DNA of 59,093 nt from Thiotrichales bacterium (GTDB lineage Bacteria; Pseudomonadota; Gammaproteobacteria; Beggiatoales; Beggiatoaceae), in assembly GCA_016744475.1 (NCBI GenBank), contig JADGEH010000019.1, positions 1 through 59,093 of the forward strand, read 5' to 3'. The notes below the pieces were generated by a model, which saw only the letters and a program-made list of their open reading frames with translations, was not told the DNA's origin and did not search any database. A program made the position numbers and the translations under genes. This document shows positions 26,877-35,900 of this stretch, piece after piece; within the stretch, counting starts at the first letter, position 1, and every line of letters begins with the position of its first letter.

Positions 26877-27229
26877 TTACCTATTCAATCAACAGCACGA
26901 CTGAAGGCACAAATGTCTGGCTGCCTGTCAATATCCAGATATCAACGGGTTATTGGGGCGTCGTTACGCTGTATTTCAGCAATTACGGCGTGGCAGACGC
27001 GGTAGTAGACGCGGCGGTATGCGCCAATGGCGACGCTCCCACAGACGCGGATTTGATAGCTCCACAAATGAGCCTGCCTGCACCAGGCAGCAATACCAAT
27101 ACAGGGGAAGTTAAAAGTTTTGGTTTATTGCCCGGTCAACGCTTGCATGTGCGGATGAATTTGGTAGATGTGAATTGTCATGCACAGGCTATTGCGCAGC
27201 CGATAACAGCAGGGGTGAGTAATGCTTGA
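26873..27229 (+). CDS. Small tail-fibre-region protein
   Basis: 118 residues, beta-rich (STGYWGVVTLYFSNYGVAD), no family recognised. Overlaps the genes on both sides by a few bases, so it is part of the fibre operon. Probably a fibre or baseplate accessory. Confidence 0.6.
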   Translation: MITYSINSTTEGTNVWLPVNIQISTGYWGVVTLYFSNYGVADAVVDAAVCANGDAPTDADLIAPQMSLPAPGSNTNTGEVKSFGLLPGQRLHVRMNLVDVNCHAQAIAQPITAGVSNA

Positions 27230-27710
27230 TTTTCCTAATCTTGCGGCGCCGCAGAGCGGTTTAAAGCGGCTGGCGGCGTTTGGTGTATCGGGAACGTTCA
27301 TCGTCCCTGATAACGTTCACCTGGTGTATTTATCAGGCTGCGCAGGCGGATACGGCGGGGCACAATCGACACTGGAAACGGCCTATATCAACGGCTCTGC
27401 ATCAAATTTTTATTCTAATATCCCAGTGTCCGTAACACCTGGTGAAAGCATTCCCGTGGTGATTGGACAAGGGGGCGTTATCTCAACAGATATAAACCCC
27501 GTTGCAGGCGGTCACACGTATTTTGGAGCACTGCCTCTACGAAATAATGTGTCGAATTATTTTATCGCGTCAAATTACAGCCGCAGTCATTCACGCAACG
27601 AGATGCATTACTACGGATACGGAGGCCACGGTTACAACTCGTTAGAAACCAGTGCCAGCGGAACAGCGGGTGGTAACGGCGTGCTGTTCATTACCGCTCC
27701 AACATCGTGA
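27222..27710 (+). CDS. Glycine-rich fibre-tip protein
   Basis: 162 residues. GTFIVPDNVHLVYLSGCAGG and VTPGESIPVVIGQGG follow the pattern of phage fibre tip domains in which a valine-rich strand leads into glycine-rich loops. The C-terminus YYGYGGHGYN and GTAGGNGVLFI is again Gly/Tyr-rich. I infer receptor recognition. Confidence 0.65.
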   Translation: MLDFPNLAAPQSGLKRLAAFGVSGTFIVPDNVHLVYLSGCAGGYGGAQSTLETAYINGSASNFYSNIPVSVTPGESIPVVIGQGGVISTDINPVAGGHTYFGALPLRNNVSNYFIASNYSRSHSRNEMHYYGYGGHGYNSLETSASGTAGGNGVLFITAPTS

Positions 27711-27720
27711 GAAATGAAAA

Positions 27721-28140
27721 ATGCTTTTCGCAGAAATAGATGAACAAGGCAATGTTTTGTCGATTCAAGATTTGCCATTCAATGACCCGCCTAATGAATT
27801 CTTTATTGATGTTTCTACATTAGATTCACCTCCAAATACAGGAATGAAATATGTAGAGGGGGAATTTGTAGCCATCAAAGCAGATAAACTCATCATTTTA
27901 ACCTATCGCCAATTTTGTCGGCTGATGGTGGAAAAGAGAATGCTGCAAATTTACACAGAATCCATGACCAACCCCATGATTCAAATGTGGCGTGATTACA
28001 TTATGGCTTCACCTGAACATTTAGATGTCTCTGTTCCTGAGTTTGCAAAGGGATTGGATATGTTGATTCATTTAGAGTCTGTTGATTTTAATGCAACGGA
28101 TAAAGAAACTATCTTAGCTGGAAACCCACTGGAGAAATAA
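27721..28140 (+). CDS. Probable tail fibre assembly/chaperone-type protein
   Basis: 139 residues. An N-terminal MLFAEIDEQGNVLSIQDLPF resembles the start of fibre-assembly proteins that follow fibre genes. The rest is not recognised. It has the right position (between fibre tip and sheath) and operon spacing (10 bp after the fibre tip gene). Confidence 0.5.
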   Translation: MLFAEIDEQGNVLSIQDLPFNDPPNEFFIDVSTLDSPPNTGMKYVEGEFVAIKADKLIILTYRQFCRLMVEKRMLQIYTESMTNPMIQMWRDYIMASPEHLDVSVPEFAKGLDMLIHLESVDFNATDKETILAGNPLEK

Positions 28141-28142
28141 AC

Positions 28143-29348
28143 ATGCCTTCATCTTACAATGTTGTCAACGGTCGCCCTTACATTAACGGCGTTGCGTACG
28201 TTACCGTCACTGATGCAGAAGCCCCCGCCAAAAAAATCACAGGCTATCGCCAGGGTGTGGTTGTAGTGGTCGGGACGGCTGAAAATGCGGTACCTGCTAG
28301 CTACCCACTGGACACCCCTGTGTTAATCACAGGCACACCCGCTGAAGTGGCGGACATTGGCGACGTGGGCATGTTGAAAATATTCGCTGACACGGCGTTT
28401 ACCAACGGCCATCGACAAACCGTTGCGTTTGTTCGCGTCGCTGAAGGCGTAGACGATGCGGCAACGATTGACAATATTGTGGGCGGTGTGGATGTTGACA
28501 ATCTCCCGTTAGGGTTAGAAGTGCTCAAGTCGATGGCATCCACCACCGGGGTGGAACCGGGCATTGTGATTGTGCCCCACTTCAGCACTGAAGCGGCTGT
28601 GCAGGCTAAATTGCAAACGTTGTTGCCGATTATTCACGCGATTGGATTTGTAGACACTGTGCAAGGTGATGCCAGCGAAACCGCAGACAATCTGCGCACC
28701 GCAGCGACGGCTTTAAACGATAAACGCCTCACTATGGTTTATCCCAACGCAAAAACCGATGTGGACGCATCGGCATGGACACCAGGCAGCATCTTCGCGG
28801 CATTAGCAGAATCCAAAACCGCTCCACACGTCAGCAGTAGCAATACGCCTCTACCGGATATTGTGGCGTTGAGTCAACCTGTCGATTATCAGAGCGACGC
28901 TTCAACAGCGATGGCTAACCAGATCAACGAAAAGGGGGTCGCCACATTCGTCAATTACGGCGGCACTTACCGTCTGTGGGGTATTCGCTGTACCGCCACA
29001 GATGCGGCTGATCAAAATCGCCATTGGGTACGCATTAACGACAAAATCCGTAATGGCGCACTCGATATTATGATGCAGCGTCACGGAGCCAATATTGACG
29101 CTGATTTCGCCAACTACGCCCTGGCACGGATGCAAAGCTTGCTGCTCAATATGATCGACAATAAAGAAATCACGGGTGGCACTGCCTGGTTAGACGGAGA
29201 AGTGAACACGGCGAAAATGTGGCTGCAAGGGAAATTTACCGTCGATCATGATTTCGGGCGTTATGGCTCTGGTGAACAGGTGTTTATTATTGGTCGAGTC
29301 AACGACACCTATTACGACGATATTGCAAACCAAGCGGTAGGAGCCTAA
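28143..29348 (+). CDS. FI: Tail sheath protein (GpFI)
   Basis: 401 residues. Blocks GYRQGVVVVVGTAENAVPAS, FVNYGGTYRLWGIRCTATDA and INDKIRNGALDIMMQRHGAN are those of the P2 contractile sheath. The C-terminus GEVNTAKMWLQGKFTVDHDF is also characteristic. Polymerises around the tube and contracts on infection. Confidence 0.95.
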   Translation: MPSSYNVVNGRPYINGVAYVTVTDAEAPAKKITGYRQGVVVVVGTAENAVPASYPLDTPVLITGTPAEVADIGDVGMLKIFADTAFTNGHRQTVAFVRVAEGVDDAATIDNIVGGVDVDNLPLGLEVLKSMASTTGVEPGIVIVPHFSTEAAVQAKLQTLLPIIHAIGFVDTVQGDASETADNLRTAATALNDKRLTMVYPNAKTDVDASAWTPGSIFAALAESKTAPHVSSSNTPLPDIVALSQPVDYQSDASTAMANQINEKGVATFVNYGGTYRLWGIRCTATDAADQNRHWVRINDKIRNGALDIMMQRHGANIDADFANYALARMQSLLLNMIDNKEITGGTAWLDGEVNTAKMWLQGKFTVDHDFGRYGSGEQVFIIGRVNDTYYDDIANQAVGA

Positions 29349-29350
29349 TC

Positions 29351-29836
29351 ATGCCAGACATTAATCTAGTCAATAGAATCACTGTGAATGGGGATCGAGT
29401 TACACCCAATCACTTGCACATTAAACCGCCTAAAGTCGAGTTCAAAAAAGAAACAGATGATAGCGGGCTTATTGAAATTGAAATGACCACAAAAATCACC
29501 GCACTTAAGCCTGAAATCACAGTCAATGGATTTCCCGGCGGCGTATTGGGGTTTGTCACGTTCTGCGCAGGCACCGGTAATGAACCGATTATTGAATGCT
29601 GGAGTGATTATAAAACCAACGGGCAATGCACAACGAAAACCCGTTACATTTTACTGCAAGTACAAATTTTAGGGTCTGACACGCCAGATACCTCTACAGG
29701 TAAAGTTGAAAAACAAACACTGCAATTAGGCAACGTCATTCGCTATAAAGAAGTGATTGATGGAGAAGAGTTGTATGATATTCGTCCTTTAGAGCAGGTT
29801 GCTTTAATCAATGGTGTCAGCGTCCTAGGGAATTAA
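29351..29836 (+). CDS. FII: Tail tube protein (GpFII)
   Basis: 161 residues. The region KPEITVNGFPGGVLGFVTFC and YKEVIDGEELYDIRPLEQVA match the P2 tube subunit. Adjacent to the sheath gene, as expected. Confidence 0.88.
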   Translation: MPDINLVNRITVNGDRVTPNHLHIKPPKVEFKKETDDSGLIEIEMTTKITALKPEITVNGFPGGVLGFVTFCAGTGNEPIIECWSDYKTNGQCTTKTRYILLQVQILGSDTPDTSTGKVEKQTLQLGNVIRYKEVIDGEELYDIRPLEQVALINGVSVLGN

Positions 29837-29838
29837 TT

Positions 29839-30570
29839 ATGCCAGTAAAGAAAAAAATTAAAGATGAAGTTGGGGTTGGGGTTGGGGTTGACGCGATCAA
29901 CTCTGAAACCGTAACACTCCAAAAGCCGATCACGGTCAATGGCAAGAAACAATCTGAGGTCACCATCAATCGCCCCACGGCATTAGAAATGACTTTGTTT
30001 AGAATGACCGATTTGCTTGAAACAAAAACGAGCGTTTGTCTAGGAATGGCTGTCGCTTGCGGTCAGTTTAAAGACGGTTCACCATTACCTAAGGATGTGG
30101 TGGAAAAAATCGACTTATTAGATGTTTTTCCGCTATCTGCATCCGTCATTTCATTTCTGCATCAACCCAATTTAAAACAAAACCCTGGCAATGAACCCAT
30201 TAAGTTGCACAAGCCGATTTCAGTTGATGGAAAAACGCACACGGCGGTAAAAATTAATCGCCCCACAGCGCTCAATCTGATGGATTTTAGCTTGCCAGAT
30301 TTACTGTATGGCGATATTGGTGAAGTGATTCGATTGGTCGGTGTTTGCGGTCATTTTGCGGACGGTACCGCTTTACCTGCTGATTTTATTATGAAAATTG
30401 ATTGCCTAGATGTGGTACCGCTAGGGAGCATGATCCAATATTTTTTGCAAGGGACGGACTTGGCGAATGGAACGCCGAAAACATCAACATCCGAGAAATT
30501 ATCGGAGAAATCCTCACCGCCTTTGGACAATACCCACCAAACTTCGAGCGACTCTACATTGGAGAGTTAA
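29839..30570 (+). CDS. E: Tail assembly chaperone E with two tandem E domains
   Basis: 243 residues. Two homologous GpE modules: KPITVNGKKQSEVTINRPTA (residues about 31-50) and KPISVDGKTHTAVKINRPTA (about 118-137), each followed by a GQF/GHF..DG..LP segment and a DLLDVFPL/DCLDVVPL end. P2 E has a single module, so this is an internal duplication. The Ser/Thr-rich C-terminal tail is read only in the zero frame. The slippery site at 30441-30447 directs part of the ribosomes into E'. Confidence 0.85.
   Translation: MPVKKKIKDEVGVGVGVDAINSETVTLQKPITVNGKKQSEVTINRPTALEMTLFRMTDLLETKTSVCLGMAVACGQFKDGSPLPKDVVEKIDLLDVFPLSASVISFLHQPNLKQNPGNEPIKLHKPISVDGKTHTAVKINRPTALNLMDFSLPDLLYGDIGEVIRLVGVCGHFADGTALPADFIMKIDCLDVVPLGSMIQYFLQGTDLANGTPKTSTSEKLSEKSSPPLDNTHQTSSDSTLES
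30441..30447 (+). promoter_or_regulatory. Programmed -1 frameshift site T TTT TTG
   Basis: Zero-frame codons TAT TTT TTG (30439-30447) form the canonical X XXY YYZ heptamer, the same T TTT TTG used by P2 E+E'. Slippage yields ..YFFARDGLGEWN.. into E'. Confidence 0.85.
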
Positions 30571-30635
30571 TGGAATGGCGGAATACCGCCATCCGTTTGC
30601 ATTACAAAATGAAGCATTTGGTTAATGTTGATTAA
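30447..30635 (+). CDS. E': Tail assembly chaperone E' (frameshift extension)
   Basis: 62 codons in the -1 frame after the slippery site, ending at 30635. INIREIIGEILTAFGQYPPN and LYIGELMEWRNTAIRL match the E' part of P2 E+E', notably the ELM-W-R ending. It is translated only as a fusion of about 265 residues with E; an apparent independent ATG at 30402 is not needed. It acts with E on the tape measure during tube assembly. Confidence 0.82.
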   Translation, partial: ARDGLGEWNAENINIREIIGEILTAFGQYPPNFERLYIGELMEWRNTAIRLHYKMKHLVNVD

Positions 30636-30662
30636 ACCCGTCATGAGATATGCAACGTTTGT

Positions 30663-30843
30663 AATAGGGAGGCGGCGCTGCGCAGTGTAACCACACCTGG
30701 TTGACAAACAGACCAGGCCTCCGAAGAGGCACTACACAGGCCGCCATAAATTGGACGCAACTTTCTTGCGATTTACGGCAGGTACAAACAGCGTTTGTCA
30801 ATTTCCAGAGGTGGTTACTCTCTGACCACAGCTTGCGCCGTGG
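30663..30843 (-). ncRNA. Structured phage RNA, copy 2 (between E' and the tape measure gene)
   Basis: Homolog of the RNA at 13637-13827, in the 255-bp gap before the tape measure gene. The 5' hairpin CCACGGC-GCAA-GCTGTGG has a GNRA loop and a G-U at the same place as copy 1. A long-range helix pairs 30687-30694 (GTAACCAC) with 30811-30818 (GTGGTTAC), different bases from copy 1 but the same position. Local hairpins: CCTGGT/ACCAGG, GCCTC-CGAA-GAGGC and CGCAA-CTTTC-TTGCG. It is antisense to the late operon. No protein frame explains the region. Confidence 0.6.
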
Positions 30844-30850
30844 CTAGTCA

Positions 30851-30879
30851 AGAATAAAGCCTTACTAAAAATATCTCAA
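30851..30879 (-). promoter_or_regulatory. Sigma70-like promoter of structured RNA copy 2
   Basis: On the minus strand TTGAGA (30879-30874), a 17-bp spacer and TATTCT (30856-30851), placed as in copy 1 just before the first hairpin. Confidence 0.55.
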
Positions 30880-30890
30880 GTGGAACCCAG

Positions 30891-33800
30891 GTGGACAACA
30901 GTCGCTCTATAGACATTCTGATTAATGCTCGCACTAATTCAAGCTATCAAGGCGAAATTAATCGAGTTTCAGGTGATCTTAAAACCCTGAGACGGCAATC
31001 GTTAAAGACGCTCAAAAGCTTCGCTAAAACCGGATTGGCGGCGGGCGGATTATCGGCTGCGCTCGGCTCCGGTGCTCTGATCGCCTACGGCAAGGAAGCG
31101 CTTGAGGCTGCGAAAAGTGCCGACTCTCTCGCTACGGCTGTGGGCGTGTCCCGTCAATCACTTCAGGAATGGCAATATGCTGGAAAACGTGTTGGGTTAG
31201 AAGCCGACGGCGTTGCCGACATTCTTAAAGACGTTGGCGACAAAATGGGCGATCTCGCTATCACGGATGGCGGGGCGGCTATTGATGTTTTCGAGAAATT
31301 AAACCTCGATATTAATCAATTCAAACAATTATCCCCCGATGAGGCATTACTCAAAATGGCCTCAGCGATGGATTCGGCCTCGCTCACTCAAAACGAAAAA
31401 ACATTTCTCTTTGAATCGTTAGGCAGCGATTTAACCCTCCTAGAACCGCTACTTCGCAACAATGCTGAAAAATTGCGTGAGCTACGCAATGAAGCCAAAA
31501 GCAGCGGCGCCGTCCTTAATAATATTGAATTTGATCGCCTTAAACAGGCGAATATCGCATTAGATCGCCTTGCTGGGCAAATGCAGGGGTTGGGCAATCA
31601 GTCTGCACAGACGATGGCTCATTTAGCTGAGTCTCTGGATATTAGCGCAGGGATTGAGGCGATTAGAAGTGGCTGGCAAACATTTAATAACGATTTACGC
31701 GAAGGCGTTTACGATATAGGCAACTATAGGGGCGCTACAGAGGGATTGACGCTGGCTATCACGGCGGTAGCAGTACACGGATTAGCCCCGTTAGCCACCC
31801 AGTTTGCAGCCACTACCGCAGCCTCAGTAAAAAACAGTATTGCCACACTGAAAGCCGCTGCCGCTTCTCGAACAGCAGCAGCGGCGGATACTGCACGGGC
31901 GGCAACACAAGCCCGTGCTAACGCACTGGTGACAGCGGCGACCTTAAATGAAGCCAAGGCACACCGGGCTAATGTCGCTCAGATGGGGATTTATGGCCCA
32001 GCACGGGCGGCGGCTGAACGTCAAGTGACAGCGGCGGCGGCGGCTCATGCCCTGGCGACAAACAGTGTCACCCTCGCTGAAGGCCGAGCGGCGGCGGCGA
32101 TGAGAGCGACCACTGCACAGGCTCGGATTCAAGCGGTGGCGATGAAAGCCACTGCGGGGGCTGCACGACTGGCTAGTGGTGCGCTAGCGCTGGTGGGTGG
32201 CCCTGTTGGGGCTGCTGTGTTGGCAGGCGTAGCCGCGTGGCAACTGTATCACTCTGAGTTGCTAGAGGTTCGCGTCGCTGGCATTGTTATGACGCAAGGC
32301 TTGCTAGAAGGATTTGAAAACCTCAAATTTGGAGTAGGGGCAGCTTGGGCGGCTATCAGGGAAACCGGGCAAACCGTTTTCAGCGTGATAGCCAATGTCG
32401 GCCTGAATGCCTACGAAAATTTAGCCAACGGAGTTGCCTTTGTTCCAGCGGCGTTTGAGGTGGCTAGTAGCACTATAAAAAGCGCCTGGGCTGGCATGAT
32501 GGGCTGGTTGACCTCTAAATTTTCTGCGTTTTTAGAAAAAGTGGCGGGCGGCATGTCGCGTCTCGATTTCTTGGGTAAACCTGTTATTGAGGCGCAAGTT
32601 AAGGTTAATAATTTAGCCACCTCGATGCGATCTTTCAGCCTTCGAATGAAGGACAGCGCTCAAAACGGGGTGACATTTACCGAAGCCCTGGCGAATCAAA
32701 AAACCAATTTAACGGCTAACGTAGCGGCGCTGCGAGACGCTATTCCAGCGACAGGGGATTTTACGGCTGCGCAGGATAAATTGCTGCAAACCCGTGACAA
32801 AAATATCGCCTCGATTCGCAAAATCACAGGTGAAATGGTCGATGACGCGGGGGCAAAAGCTGCTAATAAAGAAAAAACTGATGAACTCGCTAAAGCGATG
32901 GCGGGATTAGCCTCTGCCACTGAAACAACCACGGAAACAACCACTGAAGGCAGCAAGGCCCGCGAACACGCCCTAGATGTTTTGCGGGACGCTCAAGAGG
33001 CACTGAAATACGAAACTATTCTCCGAGATGAGGGGGAAGAGGCGGCTCGCAAATATGAGTTACAGCTCGATAAATTAACCGAGACTGAAGCCAAGGAAGT
33101 CATTCGGCTTGAAGCGCAGACCGAGGCGATTCAAGAGCAGAACGCGGCACGTAAAAAAGCTGAAGATCACATTAAAGACCTTCAGCAGGAATTAAAGATT
33201 CAAACCGTCCAATTAAACGAAGGGGCCGATGCTGCACGGGCACTAGAACTAGGGTTTGAGGGATATACCAACGCTCAATCAGCCAGCGTGATAGCGACTG
33301 AAAAACAGATTGAATCACTGGAAATGTGGGGGGACATTAACACCGAGATACACGACGGATTAACCGACGCGGTGACTCAATTTGTCACCACAGGCGAAGG
33401 GAAATTTAAAGATTTAGCGGACATCGCTAAAAATATTTTCAGCAAAATGGTCATTAATCCGGTGATTCAGGCGGTGATGTCGCCTATTTCAAGCAGCATC
33501 ACATCAATGCTGATGCCAAGCGCAGCCAGTGCGGCTGGGGCGGGTGGCGGCATGGGCTTCAGTCCTATGAGCTTGCTATCTAATGCTAGCAGTCTGTCCG
33601 GTATAACAGGGATGGCGACTAACTACGGAGCCAGCCTACTGTCAGGCGCTGGCTCACAACAGGCGGCAATGTTAGCTGCTCAAACGGGCAGCTTTGGTAC
33701 CGGAGGTGCCTTGTCCACGCTCAGTAGTGGCCAGTACGCCGCCATGCCCATGAACCCCATGTTATCAAGCGCTGCGGCTGGAATTGCAGGCTACGGATTA

Positions 33801-35075
33801 ACCCAGAAATATGGTGCAGGAGCGGGGATTCTAGGGGGCGCACTCACGATGGGGGGGACGGCGGGTATATCATCAATGTTGGCGGGCGGAACATTTATGG
33901 CAGGTGCAGCCCCCGCTTTAATGAGTAATCCCGTGGGGTGGGCTGTTCTCGCCGCTGGCGTGTTAGCAGGCGCACTACTCAAAGATGACGATTCCCCGCG
34001 CGTTCATCTGGTGGGTGACAACAAACTTGCGCAAAACGACGGTCTGTATCATTCGTCTGATGCGGCTCAACTGTTTGGGGATTTTTTCCAAGAAGCGGGC
34101 AAGCAGCAACAAAATTTTTCATCTAATAACCCGTTTGGTTCACTGAATGCGGCGGCACATGGGACGCACGATATAGGTGATCCTGGCGACCAAATGCTGA
34201 TCAATATGTTAGCCGCTGATGAGCGAATTGGTCAATCTATCGCTGCGTTTTCGGACACCGAAAGCATTGAGCGAATCAAGTCTGAATTTGCGGATTTTGA
34301 GCACACAGGGGTTGATTCGATTGAGGAAACGTTTCAAGCCCGTGTCAAAACGATGTCTGAAGCGATGCCTCCGATGTTGCGAAATCTGGTGGACTGGGAC
34401 AGCGATACGCAATTAATTACCCAGCGTTTAGGTTATCTGGGGCTAGTCACCCACACCACAGCACCGTTACTCAATCGTTTTGGATTTGATTTAGGTGAAG
34501 TGGGGGCGCAAATCACGGCAAATGCAGTGGCTCTGACTGATTACGCAGGCGGCATCGATGCCCTGCAAGCCTCAATGAATTACTACTACCAAGAATTTTT
34601 CAGTGAAGAAGAAAAATCGCAGGCGGTGTATGCACGGGCGGGGGGTGAGGTACTGGCGTTCAATCAACTGCTAGGGCTATCTGGCGACAGCATAATTGAC
34701 ACACACCAGGAATTTCGAGCCTACATGGAGAGCCTTGATACCGACACTGAAGTGGGTCAACAGATGTTTGAGCAGGGACGTCGGGTGATGCAGTCGGTGG
34801 ATATGTTGGCTGACACAGGAATGACGTTAGACGAAGTGCTGGCAAAATTGCCAGAGGATATGAAGGTTGTCGCTTTAGATGTGGCTGACAATAATGCGCT
34901 TATGTTGAATGAATTGAAAACCCAAAAAGAGGCGATGCAAGACACCATCAACGGGCTGATCAAAACTATCGCCGCCCTCACCGCATCGGCTCAATCAGCC
35001 GCAACGGACATCGCACAGGCCGCGTCTGATGTCGATGCTGTCACGTTCGATGCGCCGCTGTTGCTGGATGAATAA
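30891..35075 (+). CDS. T: Tail tape measure protein (GpT)
   Basis: 1394 residues from GTG at 30891 (AAGTGGAACCCAG upstream), much longer than P2 T (about 815 aa), implying a long tail. The N-terminus SIDILINARTNSSYQGEINR and KSADSLATAVGVSRQSLQEW are typical. Ala-rich coil and hydrophobic segments (ARLASGALALVGGPVGAAVL) occupy the middle. Two tandem repeats around residues 700-800 carry 'E-A-A-R-x-E-L' units. MMLFEQ-type helices close the protein. Determines tail length and is ejected on infection. Confidence 0.93.
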   Translation: MDNSRSIDILINARTNSSYQGEINRVSGDLKTLRRQSLKTLKSFAKTGLAAGGLSAALGSGALIAYGKEALEAAKSADSLATAVGVSRQSLQEWQYAGKRVGLEADGVADILKDVGDKMGDLAITDGGAAIDVFEKLNLDINQFKQLSPDEALLKMASAMDSASLTQNEKTFLFESLGSDLTLLEPLLRNNAEKLRELRNEAKSSGAVLNNIEFDRLKQANIALDRLAGQMQGLGNQSAQTMAHLAESLDISAGIEAIRSGWQTFNNDLREGVYDIGNYRGATEGLTLAITAVAVHGLAPLATQFAATTAASVKNSIATLKAAAASRTAAAADTARAATQARANALVTAATLNEAKAHRANVAQMGIYGPARAAAERQVTAAAAAHALATNSVTLAEGRAAAAMRATTAQARIQAVAMKATAGAARLASGALALVGGPVGAAVLAGVAAWQLYHSELLEVRVAGIVMTQGLLEGFENLKFGVGAAWAAIRETGQTVFSVIANVGLNAYENLANGVAFVPAAFEVASSTIKSAWAGMMGWLTSKFSAFLEKVAGGMSRLDFLGKPVIEAQVKVNNLATSMRSFSLRMKDSAQNGVTFTEALANQKTNLTANVAALRDAIPATGDFTAAQDKLLQTRDKNIASIRKITGEMVDDAGAKAANKEKTDELAKAMAGLASATETTTETTTEGSKAREHALDVLRDAQEALKYETILRDEGEEAARKYELQLDKLTETEAKEVIRLEAQTEAIQEQNAARKKAEDHIKDLQQELKIQTVQLNEGADAARALELGFEGYTNAQSASVIATEKQIESLEMWGDINTEIHDGLTDAVTQFVTTGEGKFKDLADIAKNIFSKMVINPVIQAVMSPISSSITSMLMPSAASAAGAGGGMGFSPMSLLSNASSLSGITGMATNYGASLLSGAGSQQAAMLAAQTGSFGTGGALSTLSSGQYAAMPMNPMLSSAAAGIAGYGLTQKYGAGAGILGGALTMGGTAGISSMLAGGTFMAGAAPALMSNPVGWAVLAAGVLAGALLKDDDSPRVHLVGDNKLAQNDGLYHSSDAAQLFGDFFQEAGKQQQNFSSNNPFGSLNAAAHGTHDIGDPGDQMLINMLAADERIGQSIAAFSDTESIERIKSEFADFEHTGVDSIEETFQARVKTMSEAMPPMLRNLVDWDSDTQLITQRLGYLGLVTHTTAPLLNRFGFDLGEVGAQITANAVALTDYAGGIDALQASMNYYYQEFFSEEEKSQAVYARAGGEVLAFNQLLGLSGDSIIDTHQEFRAYMESLDTDTEVGQQMFEQGRRVMQSVDMLADTGMTLDEVLAKLPEDMKVVALDVADNNALMLNELKTQKEAMQDTINGLIKTIAALTASAQSAATDIAQAASDVDAVTFDAPLLLDE

Positions 35076-35076
35076 A

Positions 35077-35685
35077 ATGAAATACGCACTCGGTCAAATC
35101 CTGTTTGATAGCGCCACGCACTTTCCTGGCAGTGTGGCTTCCAATATCCAATACGTTTGGGATACTCAAGAACACAAGCAGAAACCTGTAGGTAAGGGGG
35201 TGGGGCAACAAACCCTAACGTTGCAGGGCGTGGTTTTTGTTCACTGCAACAGGGGGAGCGCACTCAGTATTGTTCAGTCGCTACAATTGATGGGGGAGCA
35301 GATGAGCGCCGTATCACTGATGGCTTTAGAGTCCACGGGTGCAGGGGTACATTTAGGCGATTTTTGCATTACTGGCGTACAAGCGAATCAAGAAAAATTC
35401 GTCAACGGCAAACCGCTCAAAACCTCCTACACGCTGAATTTGTTGCGCAATGCGCCGATTGCCAGTAGTGGGCAATCCAATGCGTATCAGTCAAGCAGCG
35501 TCCCTACGTTCACCACAGCAAACCCGACCGCAAAAAAAACACCTGAACCTGAAACACCTGAACCTGAAACGCCTGAACCTGAAACGCCGAGCACAACGGG
35601 TAACGATTGGCTGTATGGCAATTCGGGGCGATCTTCTAACGTATCCTCAGAGCAATCGGCCTTTTGGCTGGGGAGGTACGCATGA
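35077..35685 (+). CDS. U: Tail protein U
   Basis: 202 residues from ATG 35077, directly after the T stop; an earlier in-frame ATG at 35029 lies inside T and is rejected. FDSATHFPGSVASNIQYVWD and VGQQTLTLQGVVF are characteristic of GpU. A C-terminal addition carries three PEPET units encoded by 15-bp direct repeats (35537-35585), absent from P2 U, probably a flexible linker. Confidence 0.85.
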   Translation: MKYALGQILFDSATHFPGSVASNIQYVWDTQEHKQKPVGKGVGQQTLTLQGVVFVHCNRGSALSIVQSLQLMGEQMSAVSLMALESTGAGVHLGDFCITGVQANQEKFVNGKPLKTSYTLNLLRNAPIASSGQSNAYQSSSVPTFTTANPTAKKTPEPETPEPETPEPETPSTTGNDWLYGNSGRSSNVSSEQSAFWLGRYA

Positions 35686-35900
35686 GACACCGCACCACAG
35701 ACGGCGACACGCTGGATTTAATCGTTGCCCTGTATTACACACCCACGGATGCGGCGCAAGCGTCCCATATCCTCACCGCTGTGCTTGAAGCAAATCCAGA
35801 CACCTGTCAGACACCAACATTTGCGGCGGGTGTGTGGATAGAGTTACCTAACGTGACAATGCCCCAAGCCGAAAAAACCGGGGTAGACCTGTGGGATTGA
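35682..35900 (+). CDS. X: Tail protein X (LysM-like)
   Basis: 72 residues, ATGA overlap with U. DGDTLDLIVALYYTPTDAAQ and VLEANPDTCQ then GVWIELPN follow the compact LysM-like GpX. In P2 X lies near the lysis genes; U-X-D order is known in other P2-type phages. Confidence 0.85.
   Translation: MRHRTTDGDTLDLIVALYYTPTDAAQASHILTAVLEANPDTCQTPTFAAGVWIELPNVTMPQAEKTGVDLWD

Noticed and set aside
30402-30635. Independent gene for E'
   Set aside because: The homology to E' and the in-frame slippery heptamer at 30441-30447 show it is a frameshift extension of E.
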